Shown here in pieces: positions 45,486-60,916 of a stretch of 64,000 bases of DNA. The stretch is from contig JBEKTY010000025.1 of NCBI GenBank assembly GCA_049515555.1, forward strand, positions 1-64,000, written 5' to 3'. Source of the DNA: JBEKTY01 sp049515555. GTDB taxonomy: Bacteria; Planctomycetota; Planctomycetia; Pirellulales; Thermoguttaceae. Within the stretch, counting starts at the first letter, position 1, and the number at the start of each line of letters is the position of its first letter. The notes below the pieces were generated by a model. It ran no database searches, was not told the origin of the DNA, and saw nothing but the letters and a program-made list of their open reading frames with translations. A program made the position numbers and the translations under genes.

Positions 45486-45519
45486 ACCGCGAGGGATATT
45501 CTCTCCGCGATCTTTCTTC

Positions 45520-45888
45520 TTACGACTTCTTCGCTCCGTAGCGGCTGCGAGACTGTTTGCGGCCCTCGACGCCCAGCGTGTCCAGGGCGCCGCGGACGAC
45601 TTGGTACCGGACGCCCGGCAGGTCGCGGATCCGGCCGCCGCGCACCAGTACGATCGAGTGCTCCTGCAGGCTGTGGCCCTCGCCCGGAATGTAAACCGTG
45701 ACCTCTTTCCCGTTGGACAGGCGTACGCGGGTGATCTTCCGCAGGGCGGAGTTAGGCTTCTTGGGGGTCATGGTCTTGACCGCCAGGCATACCCCGCGCT
45801 TTTGGGGGCAATGCTCCAGCACCGGGGCCTTGCTGAACCGCCGCTGGGTTCTCCGCTTCTTCCGGACCAATTGGTTGATGGTGGGCAT
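45520..45888 (-). CDS. rpsL: 30S ribosomal protein S12
   Basis: 122-aa ribosomal protein of the decoding centre. The start ATG 45888 gives the canonical MPTINQLVRKKR. The conserved segments MTPKKPNSALRK (the classical streptomycin-resistance Lys is here) and PGVRYQVVRGALD are wild type in appearance. Located after rpoC and before rpsG. Confidence 0.98.
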   Translation of the reverse strand: MPTINQLVRKKRRTQRRFSKAPVLEHCPQKRGVCLAVKTMTPKKPNSALRKITRVRLSNGKEVTVYIPGEGHSLQEHSIVLVRGGRIRDLPGVRYQVVRGALDTLGVEGRKQSRSRYGAKKS

Positions 45889-46063
45889 GTGGGGCTCAAG
45901 TTCTCTCGGAAACAACCGTAAACAGCCGCAAACCCTTTATTCTCCCGATTTCCGGCGGCGTGTCAACCGGGGGCCAGACCTCACGGGCACGGCCCCAGAG
46001 CTAATACGTCCCATAGGTCCTATGGGTCCCATCCGTCGCCACCAAAGGCACGGGCCCGGAAAG

Positions 46064-50437
<4,374 letters not shown>

Positions 50438-50466
50438 TGGAATCACTCCTTGGGTTCGGAGTTCCC

Positions 50467-50567
50467 TTCGAGGAAATGTTCAAATGTCGAAATGTTCAAT
50501 GCTCAATGTCCAACGCTCAATACCGGGTCTTCCGCTGATTGAACATTGAACATTGGATCATTGAACC
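50467..50567. repeat. AATGTTCAAT word cluster in the rpoB-rpoC gap
   Basis: Repeated words aaatgttcaa, aatgctcaatg and gattgaacattgaacattgg lie in inverted orientation; aatgttcaat (50491-50500) pairs perfectly with attgaacatt (50538-50547). It occupies almost the whole spacer. Confidence 0.75.
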
Positions 50568-50571
50568 TTTT

Positions 50572-54285
<3,714 letters not shown>

Positions 54286-54293
54286 AAGCGCTC

Positions 54294-54487
54294 ACCTTTG
54301 CTGGGATAGGTTTCCAGTGTTCGGTGTTCAGTGTTCAGCCATACACTGAGCACCGTACCCCGAACACTGAGCCGGCGGGTTGTTCTCCGCCTTTGGTGGA
54401 ATAGGTTTTCAGTATTCGGGCTGCGGCGCCCAGCCAAGCACTGAACGCTGAACACCGAACACCGAACACTGAGCCGGCGGATTTTTC
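54294..54487. repeat. Duplicated word module in the rplL-rpoB gap
   Basis: Two related units of about 95 bp. Each begins with cctttgstgg-rataggtttt-type sequence (54295, 54391), continues with tcagtgttcggtgttcag words and their inverted partners (gaacaccgaacactga), and ends with cactgagccggcgg. This is the spacer where many bacteria have an attenuator. Confidence 0.75.
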
Positions 54488-54567
54488 TCTGACCGCGCAA
54501 AACACTCGGCTCCCCGCGCGGGGGAGTCCATGGGCAGAATACCTTCGTGCGCTGCGTGCGTCGGACG

Positions 54568-54981
54568 CTACTTGATGGAGACCGTAGCCCCGGCCTCTTC
54601 CAATTCCTTCTTGAGCTTCTCGGCATCCTCTTTCGACAGCTTTTCCTTGACTTTGGCGGGGATGGCCTCGACCAGGTCCTTGGCCTCTTTCAGGCCCAGG
54701 CTCGTGGCCGCACGGACCACCTTGATCACGCCGATCTTCTTGCCGTCGCCGTAGCCCTCGACGATCACGTCGAATTCGGTCTTCTCGGCGGCGGCCGCGG
54801 GCGCGGCCGACTCGCTGGGAGCGGCCATCATCACCGCCCCACCCGCCGCCGGCTTGATCCCGTGTACCTGCTCCAGGTAATCGCTCAACTCCTTGGCCTC
54901 TTTCAACGTCAGCCCGACAATCTTCTCCCCCAGCTCCTGGCTCAACGAAGAAAAAGTGCGGGTCACTTCAGCAGTCGCCAT
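54568..54981 (-). CDS. rplL: 50S ribosomal protein L7/L12
   Basis: 137 aa from ATG 54981. N-terminal dimerisation helices (LSQELGEKIVGLTLKEAKEL), an Ala-rich hinge (GGAVMMAAPSESAAPAAAA) and the C-terminal factor-binding domain (KTEFDVIVEGYGDGKKIGVI, KVVRAATSLGLKEAKDLVEA) are all present. Forms the ribosomal stalk with L10. Confidence 0.97.
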   Translation of the reverse strand: MATAEVTRTFSSLSQELGEKIVGLTLKEAKELSDYLEQVHGIKPAAGGAVMMAAPSESAAPAAAAEKTEFDVIVEGYGDGKKIGVIKVVRAATSLGLKEAKDLVEAIPAKVKEKLSKEDAEKLKKELEEAGATVSIK

Positions 54982-55062
54982 CGCTCTTCGGTCCTTTCTC
55001 ACTTGGCGTCGCGGTCACGGTGCCCCGAGCTACCGGCCGGCGACGAAATTCGATATGGGTTA

Positions 55063-55692
55063 CTACGTTGATTTCTGTTGCGCGCCGGCCGCCGGCTCCT
55101 GGGCCGCAGCCGATTCATCTTGCGCCGCGGCCACCGGTTCCTGGATCGCGGCCGATTCTTCAAGACCTTCGCCCGACTCGCCCTTGGCACGCTCGGCAAT
55201 CTGGCTGGCCAGCGCGCCGCCGGCCGAGAGGAGCTGGCTGACGAGGTTGGCCCCCGGGCTGAGGATCTGCCCGAGCAGCAGGCTGAGCTGCTCGGCGCGG
55301 CTGGGCCACTTGGCCACCTGCGCCACCTGCTCTGCGGCCAACTGCTGGCCGTCCATCACGCCGCCGCGGGGCTGGAAGGCGGGGTATTGATCGCCGCGGA
55401 GGATCCGCGTGATCTCCTTAGCCAGGCTGACGATGTCCTCGCTGCCCCAGCAGACGGCCGCCGTACCGCTCAGGCCGTCGAACATCGGCCCCAGGGGCGT
55501 GCCCGCCGTGGCCCGCGCCGCCAAAGAGTTCTTCACCACCAGCACGTGCACGTTCTTGGCCCGCAGCTCCGCCCGCAACCGGTGGCTGGCGTTGGCGCTG
55601 AGGCCCACCATGTTCACCAGCAGGGCGTCCTGCACGTCGGCCAGACGCCGGCGAATGTCATCGGCCACCAGGTTCTTGACGTACTTGCTCAT
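55063..55692 (-). CDS. rplJ: 50S ribosomal protein L10
   Basis: 209-aa stalk base protein. Conserved part: VNMVGLSANASHRLRAELRA, VLVVKNSLAARA, then GLSGTAAVCWGSEDIVSLAK. The last ~45 residues are an Ala/Glu/Gln-rich tail (EESAAIQEPVAAAQ and similar) extending beyond the usual L10 length; the three-helix L7/L12-binding region probably lies just before it. Confidence 0.95.
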   Translation of the reverse strand: MSKYVKNLVADDIRRRLADVQDALLVNMVGLSANASHRLRAELRAKNVHVLVVKNSLAARATAGTPLGPMFDGLSGTAAVCWGSEDIVSLAKEITRILRGDQYPAFQPRGGVMDGQQLAAEQVAQVAKWPSRAEQLSLLLGQILSPGANLVSQLLSAGGALASQIAERAKGESGEGLEESAAIQEPVAAAQDESAAAQEPAAGAQQKST

Positions 55693-55743
55693 CGGTCGGA
55701 CACTTGCTCTTGCAAAAGTTACCGCAGGCCGGATTCTTTATTA

Positions 55744-55805
55744 GCCCGTGACTCGCATGGGCCACCGGCCGGACTTTCTTGTTCGCCCGTGGCTCGCGTG
55801 GGCCA
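55744..55805. repeat. 21-bp direct repeat in the rplA-rplJ leader
   Basis: gcccgtgactcgcatgggcc(a) at 55744-55764 and gcccgtggctcgcgtgggcc(a) at 55785-55805, 41 bp apart, each able to fold into a short hairpin. This is the region where an L10-binding autoregulatory leader is expected; whether the repeats have that role is unknown. Confidence 0.6.
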
Positions 55806-55827
55806 GAGGGCGGACTTGTTGATCTTG

Positions 55828-56511
55828 CTACGCCGCCTGCACGCGGACGGCGGGGCTCATGGTCCCCTTGATCGAGATCCCCTTGACGTACTGCCCGCGA
55901 ACCGAGGCGGGCTTCATGTTCAACACGTGATGCATGAAGGCGGCGATGTTATCGACGAGCTTGGCGGCGTCGAAACTGAGCTTGCCGACCACGGCGTGCA
56001 CGTTGCCGCCGGCATCGTTGCGGAACTCGACCTTGCCCGCCTTGTACTCGCGGATGACCTTGGCCACGTCGGGCGTCACGGTGCCGGCCCGCGGCGAGGG
56101 CATCAGACCGCGGGGGCCCAGCACCTTGCCCAACGGGCCCACCACACCCATCATGTCCGGGGCGGCGATGCACACGTCGAACTCGGTCCAGCCGCCCTTG
56201 ATCCGCTCGGCCAGCTCCGGCCCGCCCACCTCGTCCGCCCCCGCCTGCCGCGCCTCGTCCATCTTGTCGCCCTTGGCAAACACCACCACCCGCAGCGTCT
56301 TGCCGATCCCGTGCGGCAGGACGATCGAGCCGCGGACGATCTGGTCCGCCTGCTTGGCGTCGACGCCCAACCGCATCACGATCTCCACCGTCTGGTCGAA
56401 CTTGGTGGTGTTGAACGTTTTCAACAGGCTCACCGCTTCGGCCAGCGGGAGGGCCGTATCGGCCGGCACCTTCGCCGCGAGGGTCTTCATACGTTTGGAC
56501 AACTTCGGCAT
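55828..56511 (-). CDS. rplA: 50S ribosomal protein L1
   Basis: 227-aa L1-stalk protein and, in other bacteria, translational repressor of the rplKA unit. Signature stretch MMGVVGPLGKVLGPRGLMPS PRAGTV is present, as are KFDQTVEIVMRLGVD and the C-terminal SVRGQYVKGISIKGTMSP. Standard length. Confidence 0.97.
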   Translation of the reverse strand: MPKLSKRMKTLAAKVPADTALPLAEAVSLLKTFNTTKFDQTVEIVMRLGVDAKQADQIVRGSIVLPHGIGKTLRVVVFAKGDKMDEARQAGADEVGGPELAERIKGGWTEFDVCIAAPDMMGVVGPLGKVLGPRGLMPSPRAGTVTPDVAKVIREYKAGKVEFRNDAGGNVHAVVGKLSFDAAKLVDNIAAFMHHVLNMKPASVRGQYVKGISIKGTMSPAVRVQAA

Positions 56512-56575
56512 GGCTTCCCCTTTTCGTAGTCCCAGCGGCGGCCGCGGCCGCCTCCTACTCCAATCTTAGGCGCCC

Positions 56576-57001
56576 TTAGTCGATAACTTCCAGTCCCATA
56601 CTGCGGGCGGTGCCGGCAATCAGCCGTCGCGCGTGTTCGGCGTCCCGCGCATTCAGGTCCGCCATCTTGGTCTTGCAGATCTCGTCGATCTGGGCCATCG
56701 TTACCTTGCCCACCTTATCCTTGTTCGGCACGCCGGAGCCCTTGGCGATCCCCGCCGCCTGCTTCAACAGCGCGGCGGCGGGCGGACTCTTCGTCACGAA
56801 CTCGAAGGAGCGGTCGTTGTACACCTTGACCACCACCGGAATGGGCATCCCCCCGGCGTCCTTCGTCCGGTCGTTGAACTGCGACACGAACTGCCCCAGG
56901 TTGATCCCGTAGCGGCCCAAGGCGGTACCCACCGGCGGGGCCGGCGTGGCCTGCCCCCCGGGCACCTGAAACTTCACTTCATTTACTAACTGCTTCGCCA
57001 T
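56576..57001 (-). CDS. rplK: 50S ribosomal protein L11
   Basis: 141-aa protein of the GTPase-associated centre. It begins with the expected KFQVPGGQATPAPPVGTALG and GRYGINLGQFVSQFND. The C-terminal domain, KVGKVTMAQIDEICKTKMAD followed by GTARSMGLEVID, binds 23S rRNA. Standard length. Confidence 0.97.
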   Translation of the reverse strand: MAKQLVNEVKFQVPGGQATPAPPVGTALGRYGINLGQFVSQFNDRTKDAGGMPIPVVVKVYNDRSFEFVTKSPPAAALLKQAAGIAKGSGVPNKDKVGKVTMAQIDEICKTKMADLNARDAEHARRLIAGTARSMGLEVID

Positions 57002-57008
57002 GTCAAAA

Positions 57009-57092
57009 GAGCTTTCAGCGTTCAGCTTTCAGCGTTCAACTATCGACTTTCAGCCGCTGGAGCTGACTGCTGATAGCTGACCGCTGGCCGCT
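57009..57092. repeat. CTTTCAGCGTTCAG word cluster in the nusG-rplK gap
   Basis: Words gctttcagcgttcag (twice in 57011-57035) and inverted partners gctgactgctgatagctgac (57062-57081) fill the spacer between nusG and rplK. Confidence 0.7.
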
Positions 57093-57098
57093 ATTCCC

Positions 57099-58130
57099 CT
57101 ACACCGCTTCAATCTGCCAGTATTCCAACTCCACCGGCGTCGAGCGGCCGAAGATGTTGATCATCACGGTCACCCGGCCGTTGGTCTCGTCGATGCTCTC
57201 TACCTCGCCCTCGAAGTTCTCGAAGGTCCCCTCGTTGATCTTCACCCGCTCGCCGGCCGCAAAGCCGATCTTCAGCTTGGGGGCCTTTTCGCTCTTCTCT
57301 TCCTGTTTGGAGACGATCCGCGCCACTTCGTGCGGGAGCATGGGCGTCGGATGCCCGGAGCCACCCGTAAAATCGCCGATCCCCGGCGTCTCGCGGACCA
57401 GGAACCACGTGTCCTCGTTGATCTCCATCTGCACGACCAGGTAGCCGGGATACAGCTTCCGCTTGATGACCCGCTTCTTGCCCCCCTTGAACTCCGTGAC
57501 CTTCTCGGTGGGCACAATCGCCTCGCCGAAGAAGCGGCCCAGCCCGGCGATCGCCACCCGCCGCAACAGCCCCTCGCGAATCGACTCCTCGCGATTGCTC
57601 TGCACCTTGAGGATATACCAGTCCATTTGATCGGACTTGGCCTCGGCCACGGGCTCAACCACCGCTGGCGGCTTCGCCTCGACTTCGGGCACCGACTCGA
57701 CCACCGCTGGCGGCTTCGCCTCGGCCTCGGGCACCGGCTCGACCACCGCTGGCGGCTTCGCCTCGACTTCGGCCACGGGCTCGACCACCGCTGGCGGCTT
57801 CGCCTCGACTTCGGGCACCGGCTCGACCACCGCTGGCGGCTTCGCCTCGACTTCGGCCACGGGCTCGACCACTGCTGGCGGCTTCGCCTCGACTTCGGCC
57901 ACGGGCTCGACTACCGCTGGCGGCTTCGCCTCGACTTCGGCCACGGGCTCGGCCACCGCTGGCGGCTTCGCCTCGGCCTCGGCCACGGGCGGCGGCGGAG
58001 CGGCAGACTCGCCCGCCCCGTCCGCGACGAAATCCGGGGCCGCTGCGATCGGCTCCGCGGGCCCTGGAGCAGGACTTGCTCCGGGCAGCCCGTGCAGAAC
58101 GTCGGTGCCTTCAAGGGGCTGCTCGCTCAC
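57099..58130 (-). CDS. nusG: Transcription antitermination factor NusG with repeat-rich N-terminus
   Basis: 343 aa, almost twice the usual length. Residues about 168-343 are a normal NusG: NGN domain from MDWYILKVQSNREESIREGL through KRKLYPGYLVVQMEINEDTW, and a KOW domain with FAAGERVKINEGTFENFEGE VESI. The first ~165 residues are an added low-complexity region. It contains eight tandem 14-aa repeats of the type VAEVEAKPPAVVEP (residues 49-160). The tail is acidic, Pro-rich and probably extended or disordered. The gene is in its normal place between secE and rplK. Confidence 0.95.
   Translation of the reverse strand: MSEQPLEGTDVLHGLPGASPAPGPAEPIAAAPDFVADGAGESAAPPPPVAEAEAKPPAVAEPVAEVEAKPPAVVEPVAEVEAKPPAVVEPVAEVEAKPPAVVEPVPEVEAKPPAVVEPVAEVEAKPPAVVEPVPEAEAKPPAVVESVPEVEAKPPAVVEPVAEAKSDQMDWYILKVQSNREESIREGLLRRVAIAGLGRFFGEAIVPTEKVTEFKGGKKRVIKRKLYPGYLVVQMEINEDTWFLVRETPGIGDFTGGSGHPTPMLPHEVARIVSKQEEKSEKAPKLKIGFAAGERVKINEGTFENFEGEVESIDETNGRVTVMINIFGRSTPVELEYWQIEAV
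57651..57986. repeat. Eight 42-bp tandem repeats in nusG
   Basis: 336 bp made of eight in-frame 42-bp units. Neighbouring units differ at few positions (Ala/Pro at position 2, Val/Ala at position 4 of the peptide). The low divergence suggests recent expansion, and copy number may vary between strains. Confidence 0.93.
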
Positions 58131-58154
58131 GCCTTCGGTTCCCCTAACAGTCGC

Positions 58155-58634
58155 CTAGGAACTAAAAAAATGCAGGAAGTGGAACATCCAGATCCATAAA
58201 AAGTCGTACCCGGCCAGGATGAATCCCAAGAACAAGATCGAGGCCATGACGACCATCGAGGCCCGCATCAGCTCGGACCGGCTGGGCCAGGAGACCTTGT
58301 TCATTTCCGCCTCGACGGCGATCAGGAAATCGGCGAAGGCGGGCAGGTTGACGGCCCGGTAGGCCGTCCACCAGCCGACCAGCAGCAGGATCGCCGGCAG
58401 GCAGTAATACACGACCGCCGGCCGCACGGGCAGGTAATACCAGGCGGTGTAAGGGACGTGGAGCAGGTACGCCCACTCGCCCGCTCCGAGGGCGGCGCGC
58501 AGCGTGAGGCTCATCCGCCACACGCCCAACAGCACGGTCACGGCCAGTGCGCCGAACGTGACCTGCCGGGTGATGCGGCCTTGGCTCCGCTTGTACGCGG
58601 TGGCCCGCAACAGTTCTTTGAAAAATTCGCCCAC
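58155..58634 (-). CDS. secE: Preprotein translocase subunit SecE, extended
   Basis: 159 aa from GTG 58634. The C-terminal third is a typical SecE: FADFLIAVEAEMNKVSWPSR SEL followed by a membrane helix. Two additional hydrophobic segments precede it (about residues 25-45 and 70-95). The frame is open upstream to an ATG at 58730, but those 32 codons are read from a pair of palindromic repeats (MVGLAALDPPY). I chose the GTG just inside the repeat, with GAGGGG 11 bases upstream. Located between tRNA-Trp and nusG as usual. Confidence 0.88.
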   Translation of the reverse strand: MGEFFKELLRATAYKRSQGRITRQVTFGALAVTVLLGVWRMSLTLRAALGAGEWAYLLHVPYTAWYYLPVRPAVVYYCLPAILLLVGWWTAYRAVNLPAFADFLIAVEAEMNKVSWPSRSELMRASMVVMASILFLGFILAGYDFLWIWMFHFLHFFSS

Positions 58635-58652
58635 CGGAGCGGTCGTCCCCTC

Positions 58653-58736
58653 GTAGGGTGGGTCGAGTGCAGCGAGCCCCACCATCAGTTTCTTGCGGAT
58701 ACTGGTGGGGCTCTTCTGCGCTCGACCCACCCTACG
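58653..58736. repeat. Inverted pair of GGGTGGGTCGAGC-family repeats
   Basis: Two copies face each other: gtagggtgggtcgagtgcag... (58653-58686) and its near complement ...ctgcgctcgacccaccctac (58703-58736). They may form a long hairpin in the leader of secE. Confidence 0.88.
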
Positions 58737-58815
58737 GTTTCTGTTCGGCCAGGAACTCCAATCCCTGATCGCTAATTCCTTGTCGTCTGCGGCCGCAGGC
58801 CGCCATCGGATTCAA

Positions 58816-58891
58816 TGGCAGGGGCGGGGGGACTTGAACTCCCAACACCTGGTTTTGGAGACCAGTGCTCTACCATTTGAGCTACGCCCCT
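58816..58891 (-). tRNA. trpT: tRNA-Trp (CCA anticodon)
   Basis: 76 nt with the acceptor stem aggggcg/cgcccct, anticodon loop ctCCAaa closed by the ctggt/accag stem, T-arm ggttcaa-type loop (agttcaagt) and an encoded 3' CCA. It lies between tuf and secE on the same strand. Confidence 0.95.
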
Positions 58892-58944
58892 ATGTATCGG
58901 CCGGGCTGGCGCGGGCCGGGAGGCCCGCTACATTACTCACGCCC

Positions 58945-60104
58945 CTACTTCAGCACCTTGGTGACTACGCCCGAGCCCACCGTCCGGCCGCCTTCGCGAA
59001 TGGCAAACCGCACGTTGGCGTCCATGGCGATGGGCGAGATGAGCTCGATCTGCAGTCGCACGTTGTCGCCGGGCATGCACATCTCGACGTCTCCCAGCAG
59101 CGTCGCCGTGCCGGTGACGTCCGTCGTGCGGAAGTAGAACTGCGGGCGGTAGCCGCTGAAAAACGGCGTGTGCCGGCCGCCTTCCTCCTTGGACAGGACG
59201 TAGACTTCGGCCTCGAAGTTGGTGTGCGGCGTGATGGAGCCGGGCTTGGCCAGCACCTGGCCGCGCTCGATATCTTCCCGCTTGACGCCCCGCAGCAGGC
59301 AGCCCACGTTGTCGCCCGCCTGCCCCGAATCGAGCGTCTTGTTGAACATTTCCACGCCGGTGCACACCGTCTTGCGGCTATCGGGCGAGAAGCCGACGAT
59401 CTCGACTTCGTCGCCCACCTTGACCAGCCCCCGCTCGATGCGGCCCGTGGCCACATCAGGAAGGGCTTGTCGACCTCCCGCTGCGGCTGCGGAATGTAGC
59501 GGTCGACCGCGTCCAGCAGCTCCTGGATACACTGCGTCGCCTTGGGGTCCTTCGGGTTCTGATAGGCCCCCAGCGAGTCGCCGCGGACGATCGGAATCTC
59601 GTCGCCCGGAAAACCGTAGTGGTTCAACAGCTCCCGCAGCTCCAACTCGACCAACTCCAGCAGTTCCGGGTCGTCCACCAGGTCGACCTTGTTGAGGAAC
59701 ACGACCAGGGCGGGGACGTTCACCTGGCGGGCCAGCAGCACGTGCTCGCGGGTCTGGGGCATCGGCCCGTCGGCGGCCGACACCACCAGGATCGCCCCGT
59801 CCATCTGGGCCGCCCCGGTGATCATGTTCTTGATGAAGTCGGCATGGCCCGGACAGTCGATGTGGGCATAGTGCCGGGTCTGCGTCTCGTACTCGACGTG
59901 GGCCACCGCAATGGTCACGGTCTTGGTGGCGTCGCGCACCGTACCGCCCTTGGCGATATCGGCGTACGACTTGAACTTCGCCATTCCCTTGGCCGACTGG
60001 GTGGCCAAAATGGCCCCCGTCAGCGTCGTCTTCCCATGGTCAATGTGGCCGATGGTGCCGACGTTGACGTGCGGTTTGGTTCGTTGGAAAACTTCCTTCG
60101 CCAT
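58945..60104 (-). pseudogene. tuf: Elongation factor Tu, frameshifted by deletion
   Basis: EF-Tu delivers aminoacyl-tRNA to the ribosome. The G domain is intact (GHIDHGKTT, DCPGHADFIKNM, NKVDLVDD) up to REVDKPFLM at residue 217. There the DNA reads ATGTGGCCACGG where ATG-[13 codons PVEDVFSIKGRGT]-GTGGCCACGG is expected. Forty bases are missing at 59453/59454, and the frame shifts. Domains 2 and 3 continue in the next frame (VATGRIERGLVKVGDEVEIV to GSGVVTKVLK at 58945). Either an assembly error, or a real inactivated copy backed up by another tuf gene. Confidence 0.9.
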
Positions 60105-60174
60105 TCTATCTCCCTGCTTTTGCTAGCGGGTAAGGATCAACTCGGACCGAGAGGAACGACTCCGGCCGCCCAAG

Positions 60175-60247
<73 letters not shown>

Positions 60248-60293
60248 CTATCGGCGACGTGATCTGCGTAAATCTCCGTGCTGGGGTGCCTCA

Positions 60294-60364
60294 AGCGGGT
60301 GAAGGGAGTCGAACCCTCGTAAGCAGCTTGGAAGGCTGCAGCTCTACCGTTGAGCTACACCCGC
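60294..60364 (-). tRNA. glyT: tRNA-Gly (TCC anticodon)
   Basis: 71 nt; acceptor gcgggtg/cacccgc, D-arm tagctcaacggtagagc, anticodon loop ctTCCaa with stem gcagc/gctgc, T-loop ggttcgact. CCA not encoded. Confidence 0.95.
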
Positions 60365-60390
60365 AGTGACCGTGCTTCGTTTTTCACCAA

Positions 60391-60472
60391 TGGGGGGTGA
60401 AGGATTTGAACCTTCGAAGGCATTGCCATCAGATTTACAGTCTGACCCCTTTGACCACTCGGGAAACCCCCC
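60391..60472 (-). tRNA. tyrU: tRNA-Tyr (GTA anticodon)
   Basis: 82 nt, a class II tRNA with long variable arm (tggcaatgccttcg). Acceptor ggggggt/acccccc, anticodon loop ctGTAaa with stem cagac-type pairing to tctg, T-loop ggttcaaat, discriminator A. CCA not encoded. Confidence 0.95.
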
Positions 60473-60575
60473 GCTGCGGGCTTGCCGTTCTCGCCAGGCT
60501 CGGCGCCTGCTCGGCCGCCACCCCGGGGCCGCTGCCGGGCCGTCCGGACTGGCTCGCCGCCGAGCCACTGGGCCC

Positions 60576-60611
60576 CTGCCGGATCGTCTGCCGGATCGTC
60601 TGCCGGATCGT
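60576..60611. repeat. Three 12-bp tandem repeats in the tRNA spacer
   Basis: ctgccggatcgt occurs three times in direct succession within the ~200-bp spacer between tRNA-Tyr and tRNA-Thr(TGT). No gene was found in this spacer. Confidence 0.85.
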
Positions 60612-60670
60612 CCGGCCTCGCTCCCCGCCGGCCCCGCCTCAAAAAATCTCTCGTGGGGTTTCCTTGTACG

Positions 60671-60743
60671 AGCTAGCGGAGGGACTTGAACCCACAACCT
60701 GCTGATTACAAATCAGCCGCTCTACCGGTTGAGCTACGCTAGC
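60671..60743 (-). tRNA. thrU: tRNA-Thr (TGT anticodon)
   Basis: 73 nt; acceptor gctagcg/cgctagc, D-arm tagctcaaccggtagagc, anticodon loop ttTGTaa with stem ctgat/atcag, T-loop ggttcaagt. CCA not encoded. First of the tRNA cluster that precedes tuf. Confidence 0.95.
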
Positions 60744-60769
60744 CGGTCGAGCCGACACGCGAATCTATT

Positions 60770-60797
60770 AGTATACCGAACCTCCCCCGCCGTGCAA
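60770..60797 (-). promoter_or_regulatory. Promoter of the tRNA-tuf operon
   Basis: On the minus strand TTGCAC (60797-60792) and TATACT (60775-60770) are 16 bp apart. Transcription would begin about 20 bases before tRNA-Thr(TGT). Good agreement with the vegetative consensus at a stable-RNA operon. Confidence 0.6.
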
Positions 60798-60916
60798 GGC
60801 GGACAAGGCATGAAATTACCGCCGAAAGCGAAAGACCGCCGGATCGGAGACATGGCCGCCCGACCCGCCGGTCTCTGGCCCCCCTCGTGTGCCACCGCTA
60901 TTGCACCGCACGGGGA

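Noticed and set aside
57651..57986. Regularly spaced 42-bp repeats as a CRISPR array
   Set aside because: The units are contiguous without unique spacers and are in frame within nusG, so they are protein repeats.
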